A stretch of 64,000 bases of DNA from positions 186,001-250,000 of the forward strand of contig NZ_PZZP01000002.1 in the NCBI RefSeq assembly GCF_003046315.1. The letters run 5' to 3'. Below, in pieces: positions 8,817 through 17,401 of the stretch. Numbering within the stretch: position 1 is the stretch's first letter; every line of letters begins with the position of its first letter. The DNA is from Desmospora activa DSM 45169 (GTDB lineage Bacteria > Bacillota > Bacilli > Thermoactinomycetales > DSM-45169). Below the pieces are notes generated by a model. That model made no database searches. It was not told where the DNA came from and saw only the letters and a program-made list of their open reading frames with translations. The position numbers and the translations under genes are program-made.

Positions 8817-9590
8817 ATGATCAAACCCAACCATCCCAAGTCCAAACCGTCATACGGCACATCGCTTTTAAAAGCCGCCACCATCCTGCAATGCCTCTCG
8901 GAAAGTGACGTTCCTCTTGGGGTTAGTGAGATTGCCCGTAAAACGGAAATCGGTAAATCGACTGTCCACAAGCTGCTGCAAACCCTTTCCCATGTGGGCT
9001 ACGTCGAAAAAACGGAACAGGATGCGCGTTTTCGTTTAGGGTTCGCCTTGATTAAAATGGCGCACCACTCTCTGTCCCAGATGGATATTGTCCAAGCCTC
9101 GGCCCCTTTTTTGGCAGAGCTAAACGAAGAAACGGGTGAAACGGTCCACCTGGGTGTACTGGATAAGGACCAGGTCGTCTATGTAAATAAATTAGAAAGC
9201 CGCCGAACGGTGCGCATGTACTCGCGTATCGGCAAAACAGCCCCTCTTTACTGTACCGGCATCGGCAAAGCCCTTCTCTCCTGTTTTTCTCCGGAAGCGC
9301 TTTCCCGCTATCTGCAATCGGTGGAGCTTCTCCCTGTTACAGCAAACACCCTCAGCTCTCCGTCGGCGCTGCGACGGGAAGTGGAGGCCATTCAAAAGCG
9401 TGGGTACGCCATCGATGACGGAGAGCATGAAGAGGAAGTCCGCTGTATCGCTGTCCCTCTGAGCAAACACGGACACACCTATGGGGCGATCAGCGTTAGC
9501 GCCCCCCGTTACCGCATGGATGACAATGTCTTGCACCGTTTTCTCCCCATGCTGCAACAATGTCAACAACACATTCTACAACGCTTATAA
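8817..9590 (+). CDS. kdgR: IclR-family transcriptional regulator (KdgR-like)
   Basis: This 257-residue protein has the IclR layout: an N-terminal winged HTH (about residues 14-75, with GVSEIARKTEIGKSTVHKLLQTL) and a C-terminal effector domain (about 85-250), including TGIGKALLS and the Cys of EVRCIAVPL. IclR members in sugar-acid clusters sense keto-deoxy sugars. Its position between kdgK-dgoD and a GntP permease supports control of both. The ATG has a good site (ACGGAGGTAACC). An imperfect GGAACCATCGTTTC palindrome overlaps its own promoter. The effector and the symbol kdgR are inferred from context. Confidence 0.8.
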   Translation: MIKPNHPKSKPSYGTSLLKAATILQCLSESDVPLGVSEIARKTEIGKSTVHKLLQTLSHVGYVEKTEQDARFRLGFALIKMAHHSLSQMDIVQASAPFLAELNEETGETVHLGVLDKDQVVYVNKLESRRTVRMYSRIGKTAPLYCTGIGKALLSCFSPEALSRYLQSVELLPVTANTLSSPSALRREVEAIQKRGYAIDDGEHEEEVRCIAVPLSKHGHTYGAISVSAPRYRMDDNVLHRFLPMLQQCQQHILQRL

Positions 9591-9606
9591 ATATAAAAAA
9601 GCGGAT

Positions 9607-9620
9607 TGAAAGCGATTGCA
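9607..9620 (+). promoter_or_regulatory. cre-like catabolite site upstream of the GntP permease
   Basis: TGAAAGCGATTGCA matches 13 of 14 cre positions. It lies 17 bases after the regulator stop and about 260 bases before the permease start, consistent with catabolite repression of the permease or a roadblock. Confidence 0.5.
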
Positions 9621-9804
9621 AGCGGTGGTATACTCAGCCAAAAGAATCAGCCCTCGCACCTCCGTTGTAACAATAGGTCACGAGTAACCCGGCATTGGCC
9701 AAGCCAGACTTGTACGACCACCCCAATTCATCAAAGTGGCTTCGCCACTGAACCGATCTGTGGAGTTCTCCCTCATTCTGCGATGGGTTTTTCCACAGTT
9801 GAAG

Positions 9805-9819
9805 CGTGTAAAATACACG
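9805..9819 (+). promoter_or_regulatory. Palindrome CGTGTA-AAA-TACACG upstream of the permease
   Basis: This perfect 6-3-6 inverted repeat lies 58 bases before the permease ATG, directly after a -35-like TTGAAG (9799-9804). The -10-like TATTTG at 9822-9827 is weak. It looks like an operator inside a promoter spacer. The protein that binds it is unknown; KdgR or another regulator are candidates. Confidence 0.4.
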
Positions 9820-9876
9820 ATTATTTGGGATTTTACTTGATATAGAAATCCATACAACCCGCGAAGGGGAGATATC

Positions 9877-11223
9877 ATGTCATCTTCATGGTTAATTTTT
9901 AGTACACTAATCAGTATCTTGCTTGTGTTGTTCCTGGTAATGCGGTCAAAGTGGCAAGCGTTTGTCGCCCTGCTCTTTTCCAGTTTTGTCCTCGGCCTCC
10001 TCGCCGGCATGCCCGTCAGCGATATCATCGAATCGATTGAGAGCGGGATGGGCGGTACTCTCGGCTTTGTGGCGGTCGTCATCGGGTTGGGAGCGATGTT
10101 TGGCCGTATGCTGGAAGTCTCCGGTGGAGCGGAGCGGCTGGCACAAACACTGATTGCACGCTTTGGGGAAAATCGAGCACAGTGGGCGCTCGCTTTAACC
10201 GGCTTTGCCATCTCCATTCCTGTCTTCCTCGATGTCGCCCTGGTGATTCTGATTCCCATCATTTACAGTCTCGGTAAGAAAACGGGTCGATCGCTGCTCT
10301 ACTACGGTATCCCACTGTTGGCTGGACTAGCCGTCACTCACAGCTTTATTCCGCCGACGCCCGGCCCCATCGCGGTCTCCGAAATCGTCGGCGCCGATCT
10401 CGGTTGGGTGATCCTGTTCGGTTTTATCGCCGGCATCCCCGCCACCATCTTGGCTGGTCCTTTGTTCGGCAGATATATCGCCAAAAAAATCCATGCGGTG
10501 GAACCGGAGTATATCCGCGCGAATCTGGATGAAGTCGACACCAGCAGGGAGTTGCCCAGCTTCCGCCTGATTATCACCCTGATCCTTCTTCCGCTGGTCT
10601 TAATTCTGGGTAACACCCTCTCTGGTGTGCTGTTGCCGGAAGGCGATCCCATCCGCACTGTGCTCACCTTTATCGGACACCCCTTTGCCGCTCTGTTGCT
10701 GGTGACGCTGCTCGCCTTCTACACGTTGGGGCGATTGCGGGGCTACACCAAGGAGGATGTGCAATCCATCGCCACCAAAGCGTTGGAGCCGGCGGGGATC
10801 ATCATCCTGATTACCGGTGCCGGCGGTGTTTTTAAACAGGTGCTGATCGACAGTGGCATCGGGGAAATGTTGGGTTCTTATATGCAAGGCACGGGACTTC
10901 CCCCAGTCATGCTCGCCTTTTTAATCGCCAGTGTTATTCGGGTAGCGCAGGGTTCCGCTACAGTAGCCATGATCACCGCTGCGGGCTTAATGACTCCGAT
11001 TATTGAAGCATTGGGTGTCTCCGGCCCTCATTTGGCCCTGGTTGTGATCGCCATCGCAGCCGGCGCCACTATCGCCTCCCATGTCAACGATTCCGGCTTC
11101 TGGATGGTTAGTCGCTTCTTCGGTCTGAGCGAGCGGGATACACTGCGCTCCTGGACTGTGATGGAAACCATTATCGCCCTTGTCGGATTTAGCGTAGCAT
11201 TGATTTTAAGCTTTTTCGTGTAA
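9877..11223 (+). CDS. GntP-family aldonate:H+ symporter
   Basis: This 448-residue membrane protein belongs to the gluconate permease (GntP) family. About twelve hydrophobic segments are visible, plus the signature HSFIPPTPGPIAVS near residue 155 and the C-terminal IASHVNDSGFWMVSRFF, both typical of GntP. It would import an aldonate by proton symport. The neighbouring galactonate dehydratase makes galactonate the likely substrate, but gluconate is also common. The ribosome site GAAGGGGAGA precedes the ATG. A cre-like site and a palindrome lie upstream, and a strong terminator follows. Confidence 0.85.
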   Translation: MSSSWLIFSTLISILLVLFLVMRSKWQAFVALLFSSFVLGLLAGMPVSDIIESIESGMGGTLGFVAVVIGLGAMFGRMLEVSGGAERLAQTLIARFGENRAQWALALTGFAISIPVFLDVALVILIPIIYSLGKKTGRSLLYYGIPLLAGLAVTHSFIPPTPGPIAVSEIVGADLGWVILFGFIAGIPATILAGPLFGRYIAKKIHAVEPEYIRANLDEVDTSRELPSFRLIITLILLPLVLILGNTLSGVLLPEGDPIRTVLTFIGHPFAALLLVTLLAFYTLGRLRGYTKEDVQSIATKALEPAGIIILITGAGGVFKQVLIDSGIGEMLGSYMQGTGLPPVMLAFLIASVIRVAQGSATVAMITAAGLMTPIIEALGVSGPHLALVVIAIAAGATIASHVNDSGFWMVSRFFGLSERDTLRSWTVMETIIALVGFSVALILSFFV

Positions 11224-11240
11224 GGATCCCCCTAAAATAG

Positions 11241-11283
11241 AAAACCCGACCGCGTTTACGGTTAAATCGCGGTCGGGTTTATT
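11241..11283 (+). terminator. Rho-independent terminator of the permease gene
   Basis: The GC-rich stem ACCCGACCGCG / CGCGGTCGGGT has flanking A and T runs. It lies 18 bases after the permease stop. Confidence 0.85.
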
Positions 11284-11320
11284 AAATACTTCCTACTTCT
11301 CTATCCATATTTAACCTTTT

Positions 11321-11365
11321 CGCGTCGAAAGTCTTCCACTTCTAAAGTGGCGACAGGAATGACGC
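11321..11365. repeat. Structured hairpin, IS200/IS605-end-like, copy 1
   Basis: An outer stem GCGTC (11322-11326) / GACGC (11361-11365) encloses an inner stem CCACTT (11336-11341) / AAGTGG (11345-11350). About 34 of 45 positions match a hairpin at 54834-54878, whose outer stem is GCGCC/GGCGC, so one stem pair has changed in a compensated way. It sits in the intergenic gap between the permease terminator and the 3' end of the mannonate operon. The remaining bases of this gap (11366-11513) show nothing else. Confidence 0.5.
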
Positions 11366-11513
11366 TTTGCTCGCTATTCTCTTTGGGGATGCTTTGAGCA
11401 AACTTATCGATCTTTTTTGCAGGAAAGGAAGCCATATAAGTCGATATGATTGTTTCTGCACTTCTGATGGCAAGAAAACTCCGCCTCTTCGCGTTTGCAC
11501 AGGCGAGGGAGGT

Positions 11514-12362
11514 TCATACGCCGGAATACGCCATAAACCCACCATCAACGGGAATGGTGATCCCCGTTACAAAACCGGACAATTCCTCGTCCGCCAACCA
11601 TAACACCGTTCCTAGCAAATCGTCCGCTTTCCCAAATCTTCGCATCGGTGTATGGGCTAAGATTTTATGAGAACGTTCCGTCAAACTTCCGTCTGGACGG
11701 GTCAACAGATTCCTGTTTTGCTCGGTCATAAAAAAGCCCGGCGCAATCGCGTTGACGCGAATGCCCACATTCGCCAAATAGACGGCCAACCACTGCGTAA
11801 AGTTTTCAACAGCCGCCTTGGCGGCGCTGTATGCCGGTACTTTTGTCATGGGACTAGGAGCGCTCATCGAAGAGATATTGATGATGACGGCTCCTTTTTT
11901 GTTAATCATCCCTTTGCTAAAAGCTTGGGTTACGAGAAACGTACCCAACAGATTTAAATCAAATACAAATCCGAATTGCTCTTTATTTAACTGATATAAC
12001 GTCCGTATCTCTTCATTCTGTAGGTCTTCCACCTGTAACGTTTCATTGGTGGTGGTTCCTCCGGGATGATTCCCTCCGGCACCGTTGATCAAAATATCAC
12101 ACGCTCCAAAATGATCGGTTACCGTCGCTTCTGCTTTTTTCACGCTTTCTTCACTCAATACATCGCATGAAACGGCGATCGCTTCACCGCCCTCATCTTT
12201 GATTTGGGCTGTGACAGCCTCTCCTTTTTCCAAGGTGCGGTTTAAGATAGCCACTTTCACTCCTTGTCTGCCGAGTTCAACCGCCATCGCACCGCACAGT
12301 ACTCCGCTCCCACCCGTGATCACGGCTACTTTCCCTTGTAAATTCGAATTTTTATAGATCAT
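11514..12362 (-). CDS. SDR-family D-mannonate oxidoreductase (YjmF/UxuB-like)
   Basis: This 282-residue short-chain dehydrogenase has the NAD(P)-binding glycine motif [11 protein letters not shown] near residue 14, NGAGG near 93, the catalytic Ser in [11 protein letters not shown] and the YSAAK Tyr/Lys pair near 180. It resembles Bacillus YjmF, which interconverts D-fructuronate and D-mannonate. The ATG overlaps the uxuA stop as ATGA, so the two are coupled, and the order dehydrogenase-uxuA-yjmF matches the Bacillus exu region. No terminator is evident beyond its stop. The substrate is inferred from context and family resemblance. Confidence 0.8.
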   Translation of the reverse strand: MIYKNSNLQGKVAVITGGSGVLCGAMAVELGRQGVKVAILNRTLEKGEAVTAQIKDEGGEAIAVSCDVLSEESVKKAEATVTDHFGACDILINGAGGNHPGGTTTNETLQVEDLQNEEIRTLYQLNKEQFGFVFDLNLLGTFLVTQAFSKGMINKKGAVIINISSMSAPSPMTKVPAYSAAKAAVENFTQWLAVYLANVGIRVNAIAPGFFMTEQNRNLLTRPDGSLTERSHKILAHTPMRRFGKADDLLGTVLWLADEELSGFVTGITIPVDGGFMAYSGV

Positions 12363-13435
12363 GACCGTTTTTCTCCTTTCTCTCGATTACACGCATCCCA
12401 AATTCCCCATAAGTACATAATTCCCAAGGCACGATCATAGAGGCCGTATCCTGGGCGGCATTCCTCATTCCAGATATGTCTGCCGTGATCCGGTCGCACA
12501 TAGCCGTTAAAATCATTTTCATGGTACGCTTTGACCACATCGACGATATCGATGGAACCGTCTTGGGCACGATGAGAGGTTTCAACAAAATCGCCGTTTT
12601 CGTAGATTTTGACGTTGCGAATATGGGCAAAGGGAATACGATCGCAAAACTCCCGTACCATCTCAGGAATATGATTGGCAGGATTTGCTCCAAGGGATCC
12701 GCTACACAGCGTAATCCCATGGTAGGGGCTGTCCACCAAATTCAACAGACGCCGGATATTCTCCCGATTGGTCACAATGCGGGGCAAGCCAAATACCGAC
12801 CATGGCGGATCATCGGGATGAATTGCCATTTTAATCCCATTGGCCTCAGCGACGGGAATAATCGCTTGTAAAAAATAGGATAAGTTTTCCCACAAGTCTT
12901 CCTCTGTCACCCCTTGATAAGCGTGAAACAATGCTTTCAGATGAGCCAACCGCTCCGGCTCCCACCCCGGCATGGTCAGGGTAGAGTGACGGGCGATTTG
13001 CTCCACCAGCTCGATGGGGTCGATCGCTTCAATTTTCGCTTTTTCATAAAAGAGAGCGGTCGACCCGTCTTCCAGCTCTTTATGCAGATCGGTACGGGTC
13101 CAATCAAACACCGGCATAAAGTTGTAACAAATCACTTTCACACCAACACGAGCGAGTCGCTCAATCGTTGTTTTGTAGTTTTCAATGTACTGCTCTCGCA
13201 TCGGCAGTCCCAGCTTAATATCCTCATGTACATTGACACTTTCTACCACATCGATATGCAAGCCATAACGATCCGCCTGTTCTTTCACTTCTTTAATTCG
13301 TTCAAGCGGCCATGCTTCCCCGACAGGAACATCATGCAACGCCCACACGATTCCTTCCGTGCCGGGAATCTGCTTAATTTGTTCCAATGTCACCGTATCG
13401 TTTCCTTCTCCAAACCAGCGAAATACCATCCTCAC
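12359..13435 (-). CDS. uxuA: Mannonate dehydratase
   Basis: This 358-residue protein matches UxuA, which dehydrates D-mannonate to 2-keto-3-deoxy-D-gluconate. It begins [13 protein letters not shown], and carries [16 protein letters not shown]-like residues near 125, the metal-site region [17 protein letters not shown] near 215, and HIRNVK and RPDHGRHIW near the C-terminus. Length is usual. The GTG start (13435) follows GGGGGACATACAT; ATG 13429 is an alternative. It overlaps the downstream reductase by four bases and follows the zinc dehydrogenase by about 50 bases. The product feeds the KdgK-like kinase. Confidence 0.93.
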   Translation of the reverse strand: MRMVFRWFGEGNDTVTLEQIKQIPGTEGIVWALHDVPVGEAWPLERIKEVKEQADRYGLHIDVVESVNVHEDIKLGLPMREQYIENYKTTIERLARVGVKVICYNFMPVFDWTRTDLHKELEDGSTALFYEKAKIEAIDPIELVEQIARHSTLTMPGWEPERLAHLKALFHAYQGVTEEDLWENLSYFLQAIIPVAEANGIKMAIHPDDPPWSVFGLPRIVTNRENIRRLLNLVDSPYHGITLCSGSLGANPANHIPEMVREFCDRIPFAHIRNVKIYENGDFVETSHRAQDGSIDIVDVVKAYHENDFNGYVRPDHGRHIWNEECRPGYGLYDRALGIMYLWGIWDACNREKGEKRS

Positions 13436-13462
13436 ATGTATGTCCCCCTATTTATGATGTGA

Positions 13463-13487
13463 ATGACAAAGTGGGTCGGGTCCCGAT
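13463..13487. repeat. Partial copy of the rpoN-flanking repeat
   Basis: The segment starting ATGACAAAGTGG and continuing to GGGTCCCGAT matches the central part of the 67-base repeat at 44442-44508, with a short deletion. It lies between the zinc dehydrogenase and uxuA and may be a degenerate dispersed element. Confidence 0.4.
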
Positions 13488-13488
13488 A

Positions 13489-14511
13489 TCATTCATTCAC
13501 CCGCAAAACAACTTTCCGCACTTGCTCCGGATGTTCCTCAATCAACGCCATCGCTTCTTGAACCTGATCAAAGGGAAACACATGGGTCACCATCTCTTTT
13601 GCTTTGATCTTCCCCTGGTTAAACCAATCGATCACTTGTGGAAATTGGTTGGATTGCAGGCGGCTTCCCGCCACGGTCACCTCTTTTTTGGTGATGGATA
13701 GCTGGGAAATGGACGACGGTTGGGAATGGAATCCCAAACAGACCACTCTCCCTGCAACCGATACGACATCGATCGCATCGGCAAAAGTATGAGGTGTACC
13801 CACCGCATCGATAACCACATTGGCTCCAAGATTGGCGGTGATTTGCCGTATTTCCGCTTTGATGTCGGAGTCGGTTGCCTGGATGGTATGATCGGCACCC
13901 CAATGTTGAGCAAAAGCGAGCCGTTCCGCGCTTAAGTCGGAAACGATACAAGTGGCCCCTTTCATTTTGGCAACCGCTAAACAGCTTAAACCCGTCGGCC
14001 CCGCTCCCATGATAAAGACAACATCTCCCGCGCGAACATCGCCACGCCAGTTTGCCTGAGCCCCGATGGTAAACGGTTCAACCAGTACCGCCTCCACCCA
14101 GTCCAACTGCGAATTGACGCGATGGACCCGATTTTCCTCCACCACGATATATTCCTGCAAACCGCCGTCGCGATGAACCCCGTACACCTCCAATTTTTCG
14201 CATACATTTGCGCGCCCGTTCTTACAAGCGTAACAATCACCACAAGTGTGAATCGGCTCCAGCACGACAGGATCTCCCGCCGCGAAACGGGTGACTTCCT
14301 CCCCCACCGCCTCAATTTCCCCGGCTACTTCATGGCCGATCACCCGCGGATAGGTGGCAAGGGGATTGCTCCCGTGATAAATATGCATATCGGAACCGCA
14401 AATCCCCACCGCCCTCACTTTGATGCGAACGTGGCGTCCGTGTTGCAGTCGAGGCATTTCCCGTTCCATGATCGCAATCGAACCCGGTTGGCTGATTTGA
14501 ACCGCTTTCAT
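13489..14511 (-). CDS. Zinc-dependent alcohol dehydrogenase (YjmD-like)
   Basis: This 340-residue medium-chain dehydrogenase has the catalytic-zinc residues in VGICGSDMHIYHG (about residue 37) and GHEVAGE (about 60), the structural zinc cluster CGDCYACKNGRANVC (about 88-102), and the nucleotide fold GAGPTGLSCLAVAK (about 162). The order yjmD-uxuA-yjmF is the same in the Bacillus exu locus, where YjmD's substrate is not settled; a hexonate or uronate oxidation is likely. ATG 14511 follows AAGGAGAT. An upstream frame to 14535 would overlap dctM without a ribosome site. Confidence 0.85.
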   Translation of the reverse strand: MKAVQISQPGSIAIMEREMPRLQHGRHVRIKVRAVGICGSDMHIYHGSNPLATYPRVIGHEVAGEIEAVGEEVTRFAAGDPVVLEPIHTCGDCYACKNGRANVCEKLEVYGVHRDGGLQEYIVVEENRVHRVNSQLDWVEAVLVEPFTIGAQANWRGDVRAGDVVFIMGAGPTGLSCLAVAKMKGATCIVSDLSAERLAFAQHWGADHTIQATDSDIKAEIRQITANLGANVVIDAVGTPHTFADAIDVVSVAGRVVCLGFHSQPSSISQLSITKKEVTVAGSRLQSNQFPQVIDWFNQGKIKAKEMVTHVFPFDQVQEAMALIEEHPEQVRKVVLRVNE

Positions 14512-14527
14512 ATCGGTATCTCCTTTC

Positions 14528-15805
14528 TCAATCAAATAATTGGGGCAAAAAGAGCGTAATCTCTGGAATATAGCTTACCAAGAGCAGAACGATAAGGCTG
14601 ACGGCGAGAAAGGGTAGCAACGCTTTAGCCGTCTCTCCGATCGATACTTTCCCGATACCGGAAGCGACATAAAGGCAAACCCCAACCGGCGGAGTGGATA
14701 AGCCAATCATCAGGTTTAACACCATCATTACACCAAAATGAACCGGCTCCATCCCAATGCTGGTCGCCACCGGAAGCAACACCGGAAACAGAATCACTAG
14801 AGCGGCGATCGTCTCCATAAACATCCCTACGAATAATAGCAGCAGGTTGATCAGCAAGATGATAATAATCGGGTTATCGGATAAAGCCAAAATGGCATCT
14901 GTCATCAATTGAGGGATATGTTCGCTTACGAGAATCCAACCGAACAGATTGGCAAAGCCGACAAGTACCATAATACTAGCCGTTCCGATCATGGTATTGA
15001 CGAGAATGGAAGGCACCGCTCGAAAAGGAAGCTCCCGATACACCACGATGCCGATGAGCAAAGCATACAACACCGCGATGATCGACGCTTCTGTCGGCGT
15101 AAAATAGCCACCCAAGATGCCAAATAGGATAAGCACTGTCATTAGTAGCGCCCAAAAAGCACCCATAAACGATTTGCCGATGGTTTTCAGGCTCTGCCGC
15201 TCCCCTTTGGGATATCCCTTCTTAACCGCAATCAGATAGGCTACTACCATTAACCCGATCCCGAGAAGAACACCGGGAACGGCCCCTGCCAGAAACAGAT
15301 CCCCGATCGAGAGCCCTCCGAGCGTGCCGACAATGATCATAGGCAGAGAAGGAGGGATGATTGGACCGATCGTCGATGAGGAGGAGGTTACCGCCGCCGC
15401 GAAGGGGGCATCATAACCCTCCTTTTTCATCGCAGGGATCATGATTGAGCCAATACTGGCGGTATCAGCGAGGGCAGTTCCAGAGATACCGGCAAACCCC
15501 ATAGAAGATCCTACATTTGCCAATCCCAATCCACCTCGGATATGGCCGATGAGGTTCTGGGTAAATTGAATGATACGATCCGTAATTCCACCGGCATTCA
15601 TTAAGTTTCCCGCAAGGATAAACCCCGGAATGGAGACCAGTACAAAGGAATTGATTCCTTCAAACATTTTTTGCGGCATAATGGCTAAGGGAATATCCGC
15701 TGCCAGCAGGTAAACCAGGCAGGATATCCCTAAGCTGAAGGCGATGGGAACGCCGAGAAAGATCAAACCGAGAAAGGTTAGAAATAAGAGCAGCGCGAGC
15801 ATCAT
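14528..15805 (-). CDS. dctM: TRAP transporter large permease subunit (DctM)
   Basis: This 425-residue integral membrane protein carries the DctM signature near its start (FLGVPIAFSLG, FEGINSFVLVSIPGFILAGNLM) and about twelve hydrophobic segments. With DctQ it forms the Na+-driven channel that accepts substrate from the DctP binding protein. The ATG overlaps the dctQ stop (ATGA). The downstream uronate enzymes suggest a hexuronate or mannonate cargo, replacing the ExuT symporter of other bacilli. Confidence 0.92.
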   Translation of the reverse strand: MMLALLLFLTFLGLIFLGVPIAFSLGISCLVYLLAADIPLAIMPQKMFEGINSFVLVSIPGFILAGNLMNAGGITDRIIQFTQNLIGHIRGGLGLANVGSSMGFAGISGTALADTASIGSIMIPAMKKEGYDAPFAAAVTSSSSTIGPIIPPSLPMIIVGTLGGLSIGDLFLAGAVPGVLLGIGLMVVAYLIAVKKGYPKGERQSLKTIGKSFMGAFWALLMTVLILFGILGGYFTPTEASIIAVLYALLIGIVVYRELPFRAVPSILVNTMIGTASIMVLVGFANLFGWILVSEHIPQLMTDAILALSDNPIIIILLINLLLLFVGMFMETIAALVILFPVLLPVATSIGMEPVHFGVMMVLNLMIGLSTPPVGVCLYVASGIGKVSIGETAKALLPFLAVSLIVLLLVSYIPEITLFLPQLFD

Positions 15806-16266
15806 TCCCCACCCCCTTTCAAAAGATCAACCACATACAATCCCCCGTACACCACCAAGAAAAGAAATAGAATCACCATACTGGCATAAAAAGTAGACAT
15901 CTCAACATGGAGGGTAGAGGAAGAAAATCCGATTCCCAGCTGGTAAAAGGAAAAGCTTTGGACCAATATCACCCCGCACAGCAAGGTGATCACGGAATAG
16001 ATGACGCCTTCATAAACCGCTCTTCTTTTGGCAGGCAACCGATTGAACAGCACTTCCACCTTGATAAATTCACCTTTGCGAATCCCGAGCGGAGCGGCAA
16101 ACACAACCGCATAAATAAACAGATACCGTGACAACTCCTCTGTCCACACCGCCGTATACGGGAAATAGCGGCTGAGTATTTGAATACAAATCACAGCGAT
16201 CAATGCGATAAACAGGACGGCGGTAATCGTCTCTAAGGTACGATCCAACACCTTGACAGCCTTCAT
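15802..16266 (-). CDS. dctQ: TRAP transporter small permease subunit (DctQ)
   Basis: This 154-residue protein has four hydrophobic segments and the DctQ-type motif WTEELSRYLFIYAVVFAAPLGIRKGEF (residues about 40-66). It partners DctM in the membrane. The start follows GGAGGTGAAATAAC, part of which lies inside the dctP 3' end. It is separated from dctP by one base and overlaps dctM by four. Confidence 0.9.
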   Translation of the reverse strand: MKAVKVLDRTLETITAVLFIALIAVICIQILSRYFPYTAVWTEELSRYLFIYAVVFAAPLGIRKGEFIKVEVLFNRLPAKRRAVYEGVIYSVITLLCGVILVQSFSFYQLGIGFSSSTLHVEMSTFYASMVILFLFLVVYGGLYVVDLLKGGGE

Positions 16267-16267
16267 G

Positions 16268-17269
16268 TTATTTCACCTCCAATATCCGCTGATAAAGCTG
16301 ATACTGTTCATCGGATAAACTCTCTTTTATCGCTGGTATCATCCGCTCCTGAAATGCCTCTCGATCAACGTCATCGTTAAGGATCATTCCTTCTTCTTGC
16401 AACTGGGCTTCCACTCGCTCCCGGTCTTCCTCAAACAATTGCTGTCCATATGCTTGTGCTTCCTCTGCCGCTTCTTTCACTGCCGTTTGTTGTTCAGCGG
16501 TCAACGATGCAAATTGTTCATTTCCTATCAACACATAGATCCAGGAGTAAACATGTTCGGTTCGATTGACATAGCGTTGCACTTCATACAGACCGCCGCT
16601 GGCGATTAAATCAGAAGGGTTTTCCTGCCCTTGGATCACCTGTTGCTGTAACCCCGTAAACACCTCATTAAAATTCATCACCACCGGCTTTGCACCCGCC
16701 GCCTCCCATGTATCCATAAACAGCGGCACATTGGGAATGCGCATCTTAAACCCCTTTAGATCCGCAGGGGTTTGTATCGGCTGGTTTGAGGTAAGGTTTC
16801 GTGGAGACCGTTCCATATAAAAAAGCGGAGTTAATCCTACTTGCTTCTGAATATCCGCTTCGATCTCTCTGCCGATCTCTCCGGCAATCACTTTTTGCAT
16901 ATGCTCCCGGTCGCGAAAGGCATATGGCACCGCCAGCAAAGCCGCCTTTGGAGCCCAATTTTGCATCGATTCTCCTGAGATGGTCAGGTCGACAGCTCCG
17001 GTTTTAATGCTGTTAATTGTGTCCACTTCTCCGCCCAGCTGACTACTAGGATAAATCGAGATTTCAATTTCCCCATTTGTCTTCTCTTCAACTAATTTTG
17101 AAAATTGAATTGCCGTCTGATGCCAAATATGGTTATCCGCGGAGATATGAGCAAATTTCCATTTGATCTCCCCATCTTCTTCCGGTTTTATCGCCGCGTT
17201 GGAACAGGCGGCCAAGACGAAGACCAAGGCAACTACCATTGTGATCGCAAGCATCCTGTGTTGATTCAT
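16268..17269 (-). CDS. dctP: TRAP transporter substrate-binding lipoprotein (DctP family)
   Basis: This 333-residue binding protein has a lipoprotein signal peptide (lipobox LAAC, Cys at residue 22). The conserved DctP features follow: WKFAHISADNHIWHQTA, ISIYPSSQLGGEVDTINSIKTGAVDLT and LKGFKMRIP, including the Arg that normally clamps the substrate carboxylate. GNEQF and a helical C-terminus complete it. It delivers an acidic sugar to DctQM. A gap of about 130 bases with two cre-like sites separates it from the upstream GntR gene, so the operon promoter probably lies there. Confidence 0.9.
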   Translation of the reverse strand: MNQHRMLAITMVVALVFVLAACSNAAIKPEEDGEIKWKFAHISADNHIWHQTAIQFSKLVEEKTNGEIEISIYPSSQLGGEVDTINSIKTGAVDLTISGESMQNWAPKAALLAVPYAFRDREHMQKVIAGEIGREIEADIQKQVGLTPLFYMERSPRNLTSNQPIQTPADLKGFKMRIPNVPLFMDTWEAAGAKPVVMNFNEVFTGLQQQVIQGQENPSDLIASGGLYEVQRYVNRTEHVYSWIYVLIGNEQFASLTAEQQTAVKEAAEEAQAYGQQLFEEDRERVEAQLQEEGMILNDDVDREAFQERMIPAIKESLSDEQYQLYQRILEVK

Positions 17270-17289
17270 GTTTTATCCCTCTTTTCATC

Positions 17290-17303
17290 TGCAAGCGCTT
17301 ACA
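17290..17303. promoter_or_regulatory. cre-like site (proximal) of the TRAP/uronate operon
   Basis: TGCAAGCGCTTACA is nearly palindromic and matches 13 of 14 cre positions. It lies just upstream of the dctP ribosome site. Confidence 0.6.
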
Positions 17304-17342
17304 AAAAATTGACCCATTTATCAACTATGAGGCAGGAATATT

Positions 17343-17356
17343 CGTAAGCGCTATCA
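17343..17356. promoter_or_regulatory. cre-like site (distal) of the TRAP/uronate operon
   Basis: CGTAAGCGCTATCA matches 13 of 14 cre positions. Its centre is 53 bases from the proximal site, close to five helical turns, an arrangement that would allow cooperative CcpA binding. Confidence 0.55.
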
Positions 17357-17401
17357 TCGGTAGGCGAATGGATATCAACCCTACTTGCAAATATTGACGA
17401 A

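Noticed and set aside
9678-10262. Long minus-strand frame across the GntP permease start
   Set aside because: Shadow of the permease coding sequence; no ribosome site and basic, low-complexity composition.
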